14,000 bases of DNA from Holosporales bacterium. Its GTDB lineage: Bacteria; Pseudomonadota; Alphaproteobacteria; RUG11792. Location of the stretch: assembly GCA_031262205.1 (NCBI GenBank), contig JAISID010000027.1:1-14000 (forward strand), given 5' to 3'. The notes below the pieces were generated by a model. The model had not been told where the DNA came from, searched no databases, and saw only the letters and a list, made by a program, of their open reading frames with translations. Shown here in pieces: positions 7,148 through 13,909 of this stretch. The translations under genes were made by a program, and so were the position numbers. Position 1 is the stretch's first letter, and every line of letters starts with the position of its first letter.

Positions 7148-9684
7148 AAACGAATAATCTATTACTAGGAATACTTTTAAACGTTTACCTTCTATCTGCC
7201 GCTGTGTTGGCCGTTAACATATCGAAGATAGAATGCGTTGGAAATAATAGGATCGAATCTGAAACAATCGAGGCGTATCTGCCGATTCAAAAAGGCGATG
7301 AATGCGACGAAGATTCAATAAACGAAGCCCTAAAGGCTCTCAGTCAAACCGGACTTTTTGAAAAAGTTAACATAAACATGAAAGGCTCCGTTCTAGTCGT
7401 TTCGGTTAAAGAATTTCCCATAATCAACAAAATTTCATTTGAGGGCAATTCAAAATTGTCCGACAAAGATATAAGAAAGACGATTAGGCTCAAGGAAAGA
7501 GAAGCTCTGTCTCCGGCAAAGATTAAAGAAATTCAACAAGGTCTTCTAGAGGCGTATCGAAAAAATGGACGTTACAACGCCTCGATCAATCCTAAAGTAA
7601 TAAAACTTCCAGACGATAGAGTTAACCTAGTCTTCGAAATAAACGAAGGAGTAGCCGCAGGGATTGGAAGAATCGTCTTTGTTGGAAATAGGGAAGTATC
7701 GTCGTCGGATTTAAGAGACGTTATGAAATCCAAAATAAAAAGATGGTACAGGTTCTTTGCTACCGACGATATATACGATCCAGATAGACTAAGCGAAGAC
7801 AAAATTGAAATAGAGAAATATTATCACAACACGGGATACGCTAACGCCAAAGTCCTTTCCGCCGTCGCCGAGCTTTCGTCCAATAAAAAAGAATTCGTCT
7901 TAACGTTTACTATAGACGAAGGCGATCTTTACAAACTCGGAAACGTCTCCGTTAAATCCAGCATTCCCAAAATTAAGGTTGAAGAATTAAAAAAGGATTT
8001 ATATTGCAAAAGCGGCGATCGTTTTAACTCGTCTCTTATGGAAGTCGATGTGAAAAATATAACTAGGGAAATCGGTAAAAACGGGATTTCCGCAGTAAAC
8101 GTTACTACTAAAACAACTATGAACCCAATTAAGAAAACTGTCGACGTCGTATATGAAATCACTGAAGGCGAGAAAGTTTACATCTCAAAGATTGTTATTA
8201 ACGGAAACACGAAAACTAGAGATCACATTGTAAGGAGAGAAGTTCTTCTCGAGGAAGGAGACGCATACAATAAAGCTCTCGTCGACATGACGCAGTCTAA
8301 CTTAGACGATCTTGACTTCTTTAAAAAAGTCGACGTTCAAACTTTGCCGGATCCAAATTCTCCCGACAAGTGTATCCTGCAGGTGTCCGTCGAGGAAAAA
8401 CCGACGGCGGAAGCGATGGTTAGCGCTAACTATTCAACCTTAGGAGGAATAGGAGTCGATCTTACTTACAATGATAGAAACTTCTTCGGAACAGGGAAAA
8501 ATTTCAATGTCCTTTTAGGCTCCGGTAGAGAAAAATCAGGAAAAAGCAGAGAGATAGTCAATGGAAAAACAAAAGAAGTTGGAGGGAAAGAAAAATTTAG
8601 ATTCTTAAACAACGTCTATGTTGGAGTCACTGATCCTCACTTATTCGACAAAGACATAGAAGGCTCTATTTCAGGATACAGAAACATGACTTCCGCATGG
8701 GACGGTTTCGATATTAAGCAATTAGGCGGCTCCGTCGGAATTTCATACGACTTAAGCTCGAAATTCACTCAAAGTTGGGAATACGAAGCGGCCAATAGAA
8801 AATTCTACGACGTCAGCCGTTATGCGTCCCCGCTTATTAGATGCCAGACTCAAAAGTCAAAATTCAAAAAAGACGGCAAATGCAATTTATCTTCATTGAA
8901 GCACACAATAAGCTATCACACTTTTTTCTTGACGGGAATTAGAGGAAGCCTGAACGTCGGCCTTTCCACGTCGGTCGCCGGCTTAGGCGGAGACGCTAAA
9001 CACTTGAAAAACGAATTATTTGGTTCGTACACTATCCCCGTCTTTAGAAAAAGCGCGTTAACGTTCGGCTTATCGGCGGGACTTCTGTCAAAATTCGGCG
9101 GGAAAGACCCTAACATCATAGACAGCTTCATGCTTGGAGCGGAAGACTTCAGAGGATTTGAATACGCTGGAATGGGGCCGTGCTCGGAAACGTTAAGAGA
9201 AATAAAAGTGAAAAATAAGGAAGGAAAGACTATACCTGATAAATCTATACGAAGAAATTTCATAGGAGGAAAAAAGTTCTGGAAAGGAACTATTGAATAT
9301 TCATTCCCATTAGGCCTTCCAGAGGAATTACAATTCAGAGGGTTTGTTTTCACAGACTTTGGAACCATTTGGGACCCAACTAATAAAGGCAAAAGCTGTC
9401 TAAAGAAAAAAGCTGGAGCAATAGAATACTCCGGGAAATACTCCGGGAAATACTCCAAGCTAATTCCAAAAGTTAAGGGATTCGACAACCGTTCCTGCAA
9501 GTTCGACGACAAAGTCAGGGGACACAGGCTTCTCGATAAAAGAAAAATTAGGCAGTCTATCGGACTCGGCATATCGTTTATAACCCCATTCGGACCAATA
9601 AAATTGACTTATGCCAAACCAATTAGAAAGGAGAAATACGACGAGCAATACAGACTTCTCTTCGGTTTCGCAACAACCTTCTAG
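7144..9684 (+). CDS. bamA: Outer-membrane protein assembly factor BamA
   Basis: Central Omp85 subunit of the BAM complex, which folds beta-barrel proteins into the outer membrane. The 846-residue precursor has a signal peptide (1-23, likely cut after AVLA) and five POTRA domains across about 24-423; GEKVYISKIVINGN near 343-356 opens POTRA5. A 16-strand barrel follows from about 425. The barrel carries the Omp85 RGF motif (670-672) that folds back from loop 6, and the chain ends in a terminal phenylalanine (LLFGFATTF), the usual beta signal. GTG 7144 overlaps the rseP stop, with GGAGA about 10 nt upstream. A YSGK tandem repeat (762-769) and several cysteines lie in likely surface loops of the late barrel. 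The skp and lpxD genes that often follow bamA are absent here. Confidence 0.96.
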   Translation: MKTNNLLLGILLNVYLLSAAVLAVNISKIECVGNNRIESETIEAYLPIQKGDECDEDSINEALKALSQTGLFEKVNINMKGSVLVVSVKEFPIINKISFEGNSKLSDKDIRKTIRLKEREALSPAKIKEIQQGLLEAYRKNGRYNASINPKVIKLPDDRVNLVFEINEGVAAGIGRIVFVGNREVSSSDLRDVMKSKIKRWYRFFATDDIYDPDRLSEDKIEIEKYYHNTGYANAKVLSAVAELSSNKKEFVLTFTIDEGDLYKLGNVSVKSSIPKIKVEELKKDLYCKSGDRFNSSLMEVDVKNITREIGKNGISAVNVTTKTTMNPIKKTVDVVYEITEGEKVYISKIVINGNTKTRDHIVRREVLLEEGDAYNKALVDMTQSNLDDLDFFKKVDVQTLPDPNSPDKCILQVSVEEKPTAEAMVSANYSTLGGIGVDLTYNDRNFFGTGKNFNVLLGSGREKSGKSREIVNGKTKEVGGKEKFRFLNNVYVGVTDPHLFDKDIEGSISGYRNMTSAWDGFDIKQLGGSVGISYDLSSKFTQSWEYEAANRKFYDVSRYASPLIRCQTQKSKFKKDGKCNLSSLKHTISYHTFFLTGIRGSLNVGLSTSVAGLGGDAKHLKNELFGSYTIPVFRKSALTFGLSAGLLSKFGGKDPNIIDSFMLGAEDFRGFEYAGMGPCSETLREIKVKNKEGKTIPDKSIRRNFIGGKKFWKGTIEYSFPLGLPEELQFRGFVFTDFGTIWDPTNKGKSCLKKKAGAIEYSGKYSGKYSKLIPKVKGFDNRSCKFDDKVRGHRLLDKRKIRQSIGLGISFITPFGPIKLTYAKPIRKEKYDEQYRLLFGFATTF
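9427..9456 (+). repeat. In-frame 12-bp tandem repeat inside bamA
   Basis: TACTCCGGGAAA occurs twice perfectly (9427-9438, 9439-9450), followed by a third partial copy, TACTCC. It encodes YSGKYSGKYS at residues 762-771, between the RGF motif and the last barrel strands. The unit is a multiple of three, so slippage would change loop length without breaking the frame. Confidence 0.85.
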
Positions 9685-9699
9685 ACAAGCAGTTTAATC

Positions 9700-9743
9700 G
9701 CGGAATTTAGCCGCTATCGTATATAATGCAATGCGGCTCCGCA
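9700..9743. other. Spacer hairpins between bamA and the Fis-type gene
   Basis: Two small stems sit in the 129-bp spacer: GCGG-AATTTAG-CCGC (about 9700-9714) and TGCGGCTCCGCA (9732-9743). Between them is TATAAT (9722-9727), a possible -10 for the fis-like/mreC pair, without a clear -35. Neither stem has a T tract strong enough to be called a terminator. Confidence 0.3.
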
Positions 9744-9813
9744 GAAAAAACTGTAATAACAAAGTTGAGATTGATATACTGAAAGACGGATAGAATTTTA
9801 ACAGAGACAGGAA

Positions 9814-10053
9814 ATGAGAAGTCAAAGTATATCGTCGGTGTTAGAATCTATTCTAGATAATTTTTTCCTAGTGCAAAAAAATGCAAACGACGTCTCCGGA
9901 TTATACGGCATGGTCATCAGAGAAGCCGAGTACGCCGTCATTAAAAAAACCCTGAAACTAACCAATAGAAACAAAAAACAAACGGCTCAAATCTTGGGCA
10001 TTAGTAGGAACAAACTAAACTCCAAAATCAAATTTCTAAAACTGGAAGAATAG
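9814..10053 (+). CDS. Small Fis-type helix-turn-helix DNA-binding protein
   Basis: A 79-residue protein ending in a Fis-type (HTH_8) helix-turn-helix: EAEYAVIKKTLKLTNRNKKQ (38-57) followed by TAQILGISRNKLNSKIKFL (57-75). This matches the pattern of Fis and the C-terminus of NtrC-type activators. The N-terminal 35 residues are short and helical, as in free-standing Fis. There is no receiver or AAA+ domain upstream, so it is not a fragment of NtrC in this window. AGGA sits 1 nt before the ATG, as at typA. The stop is immediately followed by the GTG of mreC, so the two are probably co-transcribed. It may act as a nucleoid or local regulator; the target is unknown. The fold is well supported, the name Fis is tentative. 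Confidence 0.78.
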   Translation: MRSQSISSVLESILDNFFLVQKNANDVSGLYGMVIREAEYAVIKKTLKLTNRNKKQTAQILGISRNKLNSKIKFLKLEE

Positions 10054-10935
10054 GTGAATCCTCAATCGACCGACAAAAAGCAATCGTTCACCCTTTATGA
10101 AAGGTTTGCTTGCACAACCAAAGGAATCTCGCGATCAAAAAGGATCGCCTTACTAGGAATCTTCTCTTTTATATTAGTAGCCGCAGATTCCTATAAGAGT
10201 CCGTTTATTATGAATATAAAATATCGCTTATCCAGAAATTTTATACCGCTTAAACATTTTGTAAACGACCTAATAGAAATCCCTCAAATCGCGTCCGCAT
10301 ACATACACATGAAAAACGAAAATACAAAATTGAAATTAGAAATAGAAAAACTAAAGGCGAAAGCAATAACTATATCTGAAATTGAAAAAGAACTGAAGGA
10401 ATTAAAAAAAGTCGTAAACTTAGGGGATTCTTCGGATACGTATAAATATATAGAAAAAGTCCAGGGATACGATAATTCCATTTACGACTCTTTCATCCTC
10501 ATTTCCGCGAAACAAGAAAAAACAAAACAAGGAGCGGTCGTTATATCAAACGAAGGATTAGTCGGTTTGGTATACGACTCAAAAAATTCCATGGCTAGAG
10601 TTTTAAACTTAACTAATCAAAAAATGTTTGTTCCCGGCGTAACCGACAAAGAATGCCATTTAATATTAAGAGGAACTGGGAAAAACGAACTAATTTCCGT
10701 TGAAATTATGGATAATACAATCTCAAATTTAGAGATAGGAGACATAATATATACCTCCGGCGAAGGAGGAACATTTAGCAAGGGTATTCCAGTCGCGGAA
10801 ATAACGGAAATTAATAAAGACAAAAGCGAGATATTGGCAAAACCGACAGTCAATTTAGACAAATTAAGTTTCGTGTGGATAACCGATCCAGTCGTTACAA
10901 ACATGAAAAACGAACTTCCCAACGATTTGCTATAA
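10054..10935 (+). CDS. mreC: Rod-shape-determining protein MreC
   Basis: Periplasmic scaffold of the elongasome, linking MreB and MreD to RodA/PBP2 during side-wall peptidoglycan synthesis. The 293-residue protein has a cytoplasmic N-terminus, one membrane segment (31-45), a periplasmic coiled coil (about 84-121) and the two beta-barrel lobes typical of MreC. These include GAVVISNEGLVGLVYDS and GDIIYTSGEGGTFSKGIPVA (about 229-248). The start is GTG 10054, directly after the stop of the Fis-type gene, with GGAAG inside that gene's end serving as ribosome binding site. mreB and mreD, its usual neighbours, are not present on either side. The length is normal for the family. Confidence 0.92.
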   Translation: MNPQSTDKKQSFTLYERFACTTKGISRSKRIALLGIFSFILVAADSYKSPFIMNIKYRLSRNFIPLKHFVNDLIEIPQIASAYIHMKNENTKLKLEIEKLKAKAITISEIEKELKELKKVVNLGDSSDTYKYIEKVQGYDNSIYDSFILISAKQEKTKQGAVVISNEGLVGLVYDSKNSMARVLNLTNQKMFVPGVTDKECHLILRGTGKNELISVEIMDNTISNLEIGDIIYTSGEGGTFSKGIPVAEITEINKDKSEILAKPTVNLDKLSFVWITDPVVTNMKNELPNDLL

Positions 10936-10968
10936 ATTCAAACTAACAGTCCACTGCCAGGAATATAA

Positions 10969-11004
10969 AAAATCTCAGATATATCCCCTACGCCCCGAGA
11001 TTTT
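10969..11004. terminator. Symmetric hairpin after mreC, possibly two-way terminator
   Basis: AAAATCTC (10969-10976) pairs with GAGATTTT (10997-11004) around a 20-nt loop. A-rich and T-rich flanks on the two sides give it terminator character in both directions. It lies 34 nt past the mreC stop and 12 nt past the stop of a minus-strand relic frame, where a bidirectional terminator would be expected. The stem is AT-rich, so strength is uncertain. Confidence 0.45.
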
Positions 11005-11015
11005 ATAAATGGTTT

Positions 11016-11195
11016 TTATTGTAGAACCTTATCCTGATTCTCATAACAAAAGACCGAAACGCCAACTATAAATGCTAGGAGAAACGTATATAAGTTCGTA
11101 TATAAATGATAAAAAAACGGCGATAGAAATATGAAAACTGTAGCTAACCAAATAAAACGGCGTTCTTTGAAAAAAGTATTTTTACACCGCTCGCC
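11016..11195 (-). pseudogene. Start-less frame for a small membrane protein
   Basis: The minus-strand frame is open for 59 codons from after a TAG (11196-11198) to TAA (11016-11018). It contains no ATG, GTG or TTG. The translation begins GERCKNTFFKERRFIWLA and continues with two hydrophobic stretches (including VFIFLSPFFYHLY and TFLLAFIVGVSVF) before a polar tail, CYENQDKVLQ. Such a double membrane-helix pattern with a charged tail looks like the C-terminal part of a real membrane protein. It converges on mreC with the symmetric hairpin between them. I do not recognise the family. It may be a relic, or use a non-standard start such as ATT. Confidence 0.35.
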
Positions 11196-11263
11196 CTATT
11201 TCAATTGCGCCGCTTAGCCGCTAAAGCAAAATTAAGAAAAAGTTGAAAATTTTTGGAAAAATA

Positions 11264-11278
11264 TTAACAATTACTTAA
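11264..11278. promoter_or_regulatory. CtrA-type binding site
   Basis: TTAACAATTACTTAA is an exact TTAA-N7-TTAA, the core of the CtrA response-regulator consensus in alphaproteobacteria. It lies in the AT-rich tract about 145 bp before the DnaA boxes. An exact match is not rare in AT-rich DNA, so location rather than sequence alone supports it. Confidence 0.4.
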
Positions 11279-11423
11279 GATTTACATAGAGAAAATTTTT
11301 ATATGGTTTTTCTAGAAATTTCCTCCAAACCCTTGGATTTCCAAAGAATATACAATGTGTTCAAAAATTAATCAAACCTGTTAAAATTGGCGATTAGAGC
11401 CAAAATAATTACTTAAAAAATAG

Positions 11424-11457
11424 TTATCCACAGGATTATGCACAAACTAGTGAATAA
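11424..11457. promoter_or_regulatory. Three clustered DnaA boxes
   Basis: TTATCCACA (11424-11432) is a perfect consensus box. TTATGCACA (11436-11444) fits TTATNCACA exactly. TTATTCACT lies on the minus strand (11449-11457) with one mismatch. Spacings are 12 and 13 bp. The outer boxes form an inverted pair: TAGTTATCCAC at 11421-11431 and its near reverse complement at 11450-11460 (10 of 11). Such density is far above chance in a few hundred bases. Confidence 0.72.
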
Positions 11458-11668
11458 CTAAATTTTCCCCAGATTACCAACTAACAGAGCCGATTTTTGC
11501 GTATAAGGACGAGGGAATATTCGATATCTTAAAACGCTAAACAATAAAATCTATACTTTTAAATTCCATATTCGCCTCATAATTGAAAAACCTTATGCAT
11601 ATTCGCCTTCTAAAATATCAAGGTTAACGGTACTATTCTTTCACTATTCCTATGAATATTATTTAAAA

Positions 11669-12136
11669 ATGGTTGAATTAGACAGAATCGATAACATGAT
11701 ATTAGAAAAATTACAAAGAAACGGCAGAATGACAAATGTCGAATTAGCCGAAACAGTGGGCATTTCGCCTCCGCCTTGTCTAAGAAGGTTAAAATTTCTA
11801 GAACAAAAGGGAATAATCTCGGGATATCACGCCGAATTAAATCGAGCGGTTTTAGGATATAAAATCAAAGCGCTCTGTATTGTCTCTATATCTTCGCAAT
11901 TCACTGGAAAGGTAGAATCTTTTGTAAAATCTTTAGAGAAATCGGAAAATATCAGAGAATGCGAATCAACCGCTGGAAACGAATTTTTTATATTAACAAT
12001 CATCGCTAGAAACTTAGAAGAATACGAAGAAATCCTAAGAGACTACATACAAAGCAGCAAGGTCGTCTCGAACGTAAAATCGTACATTCTAACAAACAAT
12101 CACAAATGCGAATACGGATTACCAATTAAAGATTGA
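11669..12136 (+). CDS. Lrp/AsnC family transcriptional regulator
   Basis: DNA-binding regulator that usually senses an amino acid and forms octamers or similar assemblies. The 155-residue length is standard. The N-terminal winged helix-turn-helix covers about 5-60: LDRIDNMILEKLQRNGRMTN, VELAETVGISPPPCLRRLKF, then LEQKGIISGYHAEL. The ligand-binding RAM/AsnC domain covers about 66-145, with RECESTAGNEFFILTI typical of the effector pocket. ATG 11669 is the family start; no Shine-Dalgarno is visible before it, only an A/T-rich ATTTAAAA. It stands alone, with the DnaA-box region upstream and a 172-bp spacer before dxr. The regulated genes cannot be inferred; adjacency to dxr may be incidental. Confidence 0.93.
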   Translation: MVELDRIDNMILEKLQRNGRMTNVELAETVGISPPPCLRRLKFLEQKGIISGYHAELNRAVLGYKIKALCIVSISSQFTGKVESFVKSLEKSENIRECESTAGNEFFILTIIARNLEEYEEILRDYIQSSKVVSNVKSYILTNNHKCEYGLPIKD

Positions 12137-12202
12137 GAGGGGAGAAGCTATTCCACGCGCGACGGGTTTCTGAAAAAAAACGGCAACTTGTATTGCTCCT
12201 AA

Positions 12203-12219
12203 ACCGCATATTAAGCGGT
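12203..12219. other. Small hairpin between the Lrp gene and dxr
   Basis: ACCGC (12203-12207) and GCGGT (12215-12219) form a 5-bp stem around ATATTAA. There is no T tract after it. The same spacer carries TTGTCG (12250-12255) and TATATT (12271-12276), a possible dxr promoter with a short 15-bp spacing. Confidence 0.3.
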
Positions 12220-12277
12220 AATTCGCAAAATTAAAATCCATACCCTATCTTGTCGTCAAACCGAGTATATTATATTT

Positions 12278-12316
12278 ATGAACGTCAATATTAATAAAGC
12301 GAAGACTAGTGCGTAA
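12278..12316 (+). other. Possible short leader ORF overlapping the dxr start
   Basis: ATG 12278 opens a 12-codon frame (MNVNINKAKTSA) that ends at TAA 12314-12316, overlapping the GTG start of dxr at 12309 in a different frame. Overlap of this kind can couple translation or dampen a weak start. It has no obvious ribosome binding site of its own and may be chance. Confidence 0.25.
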
Positions 12317-13433
12317 AACCGCTATTATATTCGGCTCGACTGGGACGATAGGAACGAAAGCCGTCGGAATAGCTTACTCCAACGAATTTGAAATAATCGC
12401 GATTTCTGGTAATAAGAACTTCAAAGAACTCGTTAAACAAGCGAAAGAATACAAACCTAAATATGTCTGCGTCGCGGACAGCGAAAGTTTTACTAAGGTT
12501 AAAGACGCATTATCTTCAAACGGCGACATAGAAGTTCTCCCAAGAAATGAAATCGCAAATATAGCGAAATTAAACGTCGACTGTTGCGTTATGGCAATCT
12601 CTGGAAGCGCCGCCCTATCGCCGACGTTTTCATGTTTAGGACATGCAAAAAGACTAGCGATCGCAAATAAAGAGTCAATAATTTTAGGCGGCAAACTTCT
12701 AATGGATTCCGCCAAATCTAAAGATACTGAAATAATCCCCGTCGACTCGGAACATAACGCTATTTTTCAATGTATAAATAATGAAAACAAAGACTCAATT
12801 TCAGAGATAATATTAACCGCGTCGGGAGGCGTATTTTTAGATTTGGAGGAAAAGGAGCTTGGAAAAGTTACAGTATCGGACGCCTTAAAGAATCCAAATT
12901 GGGTTATGGGGAAAAAGGTAACGATAGATTCGGCGACGTTAATAAATAAAGCTATTGAAATAATAGAAGCCGCATATCTCTTCGATTTTCCAATTGAAAA
13001 AATCACGCCGTTGATACATGTCGATTCAATAATTCACGGCCTTGTGAAATTTAAAGATTGCTCCCTCAAAGCCGTACTCGCGTATCCCGATATGAGACTT
13101 CCTATCTCGTTCGCAATAAACTACCCAGATAGAAAAGACTGTAAATTGCCCGAAATTGATTTCTCAAAAATTGAAACGCTATCTTTTAGAAAACCCAAAC
13201 AATGGCAAAAACGTAATCTAAACCTCGCTTACCAAGCATTTAAAGAAAAAAAGGTCGTCGCCTTTAATACGGCGAACGAAATAGCCGTTTCTAAATTCTT
13301 GAAAAACAAAATCAAATTTAACGAGATATACGGCGTTGTAGTGAAAATCCTCTCGCAAGCGGAGGAAGAACAGATTGCTTCGTTGGAAGATATAACAAAC
13401 CTAATACGCAAATACGAAAACCTTACCGGTTAG
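12309..13433 (+). CDS. dxr: 1-deoxy-D-xylulose 5-phosphate reductoisomerase
   Basis: Second enzyme of the MEP isoprenoid pathway. It converts 1-deoxyxylulose 5-phosphate to 2-C-methylerythritol 4-phosphate with NADPH and a divalent metal. The 374-residue protein has the NADPH fold GSTGTIG (9-15), LAIANKESIILGG (116-128), metal ligands in DSEHNA (D146, E148), ASGGVF (171-176), the flexible-loop NPNW (W198), and the DSATLINKAIEIIEA segment with N213, K214 and metal ligand E217. All catalytic residues are present, so it should be active. The start is GTG 12309, which gives the family N-terminus (MRKTAIIFGSTG); no good Shine-Dalgarno is seen. In most alphaproteobacteria dxr precedes rseP and bamA; here it is separated from them by the fis-like, mreC and Lrp genes. 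Presence of the MEP pathway argues against genus Rickettsia. Confidence 0.97.
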   Translation: MRKTAIIFGSTGTIGTKAVGIAYSNEFEIIAISGNKNFKELVKQAKEYKPKYVCVADSESFTKVKDALSSNGDIEVLPRNEIANIAKLNVDCCVMAISGSAALSPTFSCLGHAKRLAIANKESIILGGKLLMDSAKSKDTEIIPVDSEHNAIFQCINNENKDSISEIILTASGGVFLDLEEKELGKVTVSDALKNPNWVMGKKVTIDSATLINKAIEIIEAAYLFDFPIEKITPLIHVDSIIHGLVKFKDCSLKAVLAYPDMRLPISFAINYPDRKDCKLPEIDFSKIETLSFRKPKQWQKRNLNLAYQAFKEKKVVAFNTANEIAVSKFLKNKIKFNEIYGVVVKILSQAEEEQIASLEDITNLIRKYENLTG

Positions 13434-13578
13434 TCTCCCCCACATCTATTTTGGGAATCTCATAAAAATCGTTAAAACGATGGAAAATCCCCATTCCCAA
13501 GCATCCTAAAATATTTAATCAACAAGACGGCGGCCGCATTAAACGCCGCTTACAAGGTATCGGAGAGCGCCTCTAAAT

Positions 13579-13593
13579 TCAAAATGTTTCACG
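13579..13593 (+). other. Half parS (degenerate)
   Basis: TCAAAATGTTTCACG is identical over 15 bases to the left flank and left half of the parS at 1224-1238. The right half then diverges completely (CAGGATT instead of TGAAACA). It may be a decayed parS or a chance half-site; binding of ParB would be expected to be weak. Confidence 0.45.
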
Positions 13594-13630
13594 CAGGATT
13601 TTTATTTAGCGAGACAAAGTCGCTCTTCCT

Positions 13631-13895
13631 TCAATCTTCTATAAAAGAAGCAAGAAATACGCCTCCTAAAACGCCGCCAGTCAAACGGAATAGCAGGATG
13701 TTAAAGCATTCCTAAATATTGAGAAGATTATTCTTGTAATGCTCTGAGAACTTATTTAAAACTAGCCGATTCCGTTTTAAAATAGGTTTGGGTTTTGTCG
13801 TGTTTTGTATGTAAGTCTTGCGAAGCGTCATAGGCTATTCCGCTTGTATATTCAAATACCTGTACTCCCGAATTACTTTCTAAAAAGCAAGGGAA
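13631..13895 (-). pseudogene. Two short start-less minus-strand frames, possible gene relic
   Basis: Frame A (13752-13895, 47 codons, no start) reads like a soluble protein tail: SGVQVFEYTSGIAYDASQ, then HTKHDKTQTYFKTESASFK. Frame B (13631-13711, 26 codons) reads NILLFRLTGGVLGGVFLASF, a possible membrane helix. Both use codons like the neighbouring genes. They could be remains of one or two inactivated genes, or chance. I recognise no family. Confidence 0.22.
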
Positions 13896-13909
13896 TTATT
13901 TGGCGAATC

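Larger units (their letters stand above)
11220..11610. other. Origin-like region: AT-rich tract, CtrA-type site and DnaA boxes
   Basis: This stretch, inside a spacer of more than 700 bp without an intact gene, holds three things found together in alphaproteobacterial origins. There is a long AT-rich tract (about 11225-11340), a TTAA-N7-TTAA CtrA-type site, and a cluster of DnaA boxes, plus a fourth near-consensus box TTATGCATA at 11593-11601. A partial IHF-like AATCAA lies around 11370-11375, and a small dyad TTGGC/GCCAA at 11387-11403. CtrA and IHF sites inside oriC are documented for Caulobacter and Rickettsia. It could instead be a DnaA-regulated promoter region for the Lrp gene. Base skew of the neighbours does not switch here, which weakens the oriC reading. 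Confidence 0.5.

Noticed and set aside
8916..9572. 218-codon open frame antisense to bamA
   Set aside because: It lies wholly opposite a well-conserved part of BamA, has no recognisable domain, and its composition is what the reverse complement of bamA codons would give.
13521..13550. GCGGC/GCCGC dyad after dxr as an intrinsic terminator
   Set aside because: No T tract follows the stem on either strand and the stem is only 5 bp with a 10-nt loop.
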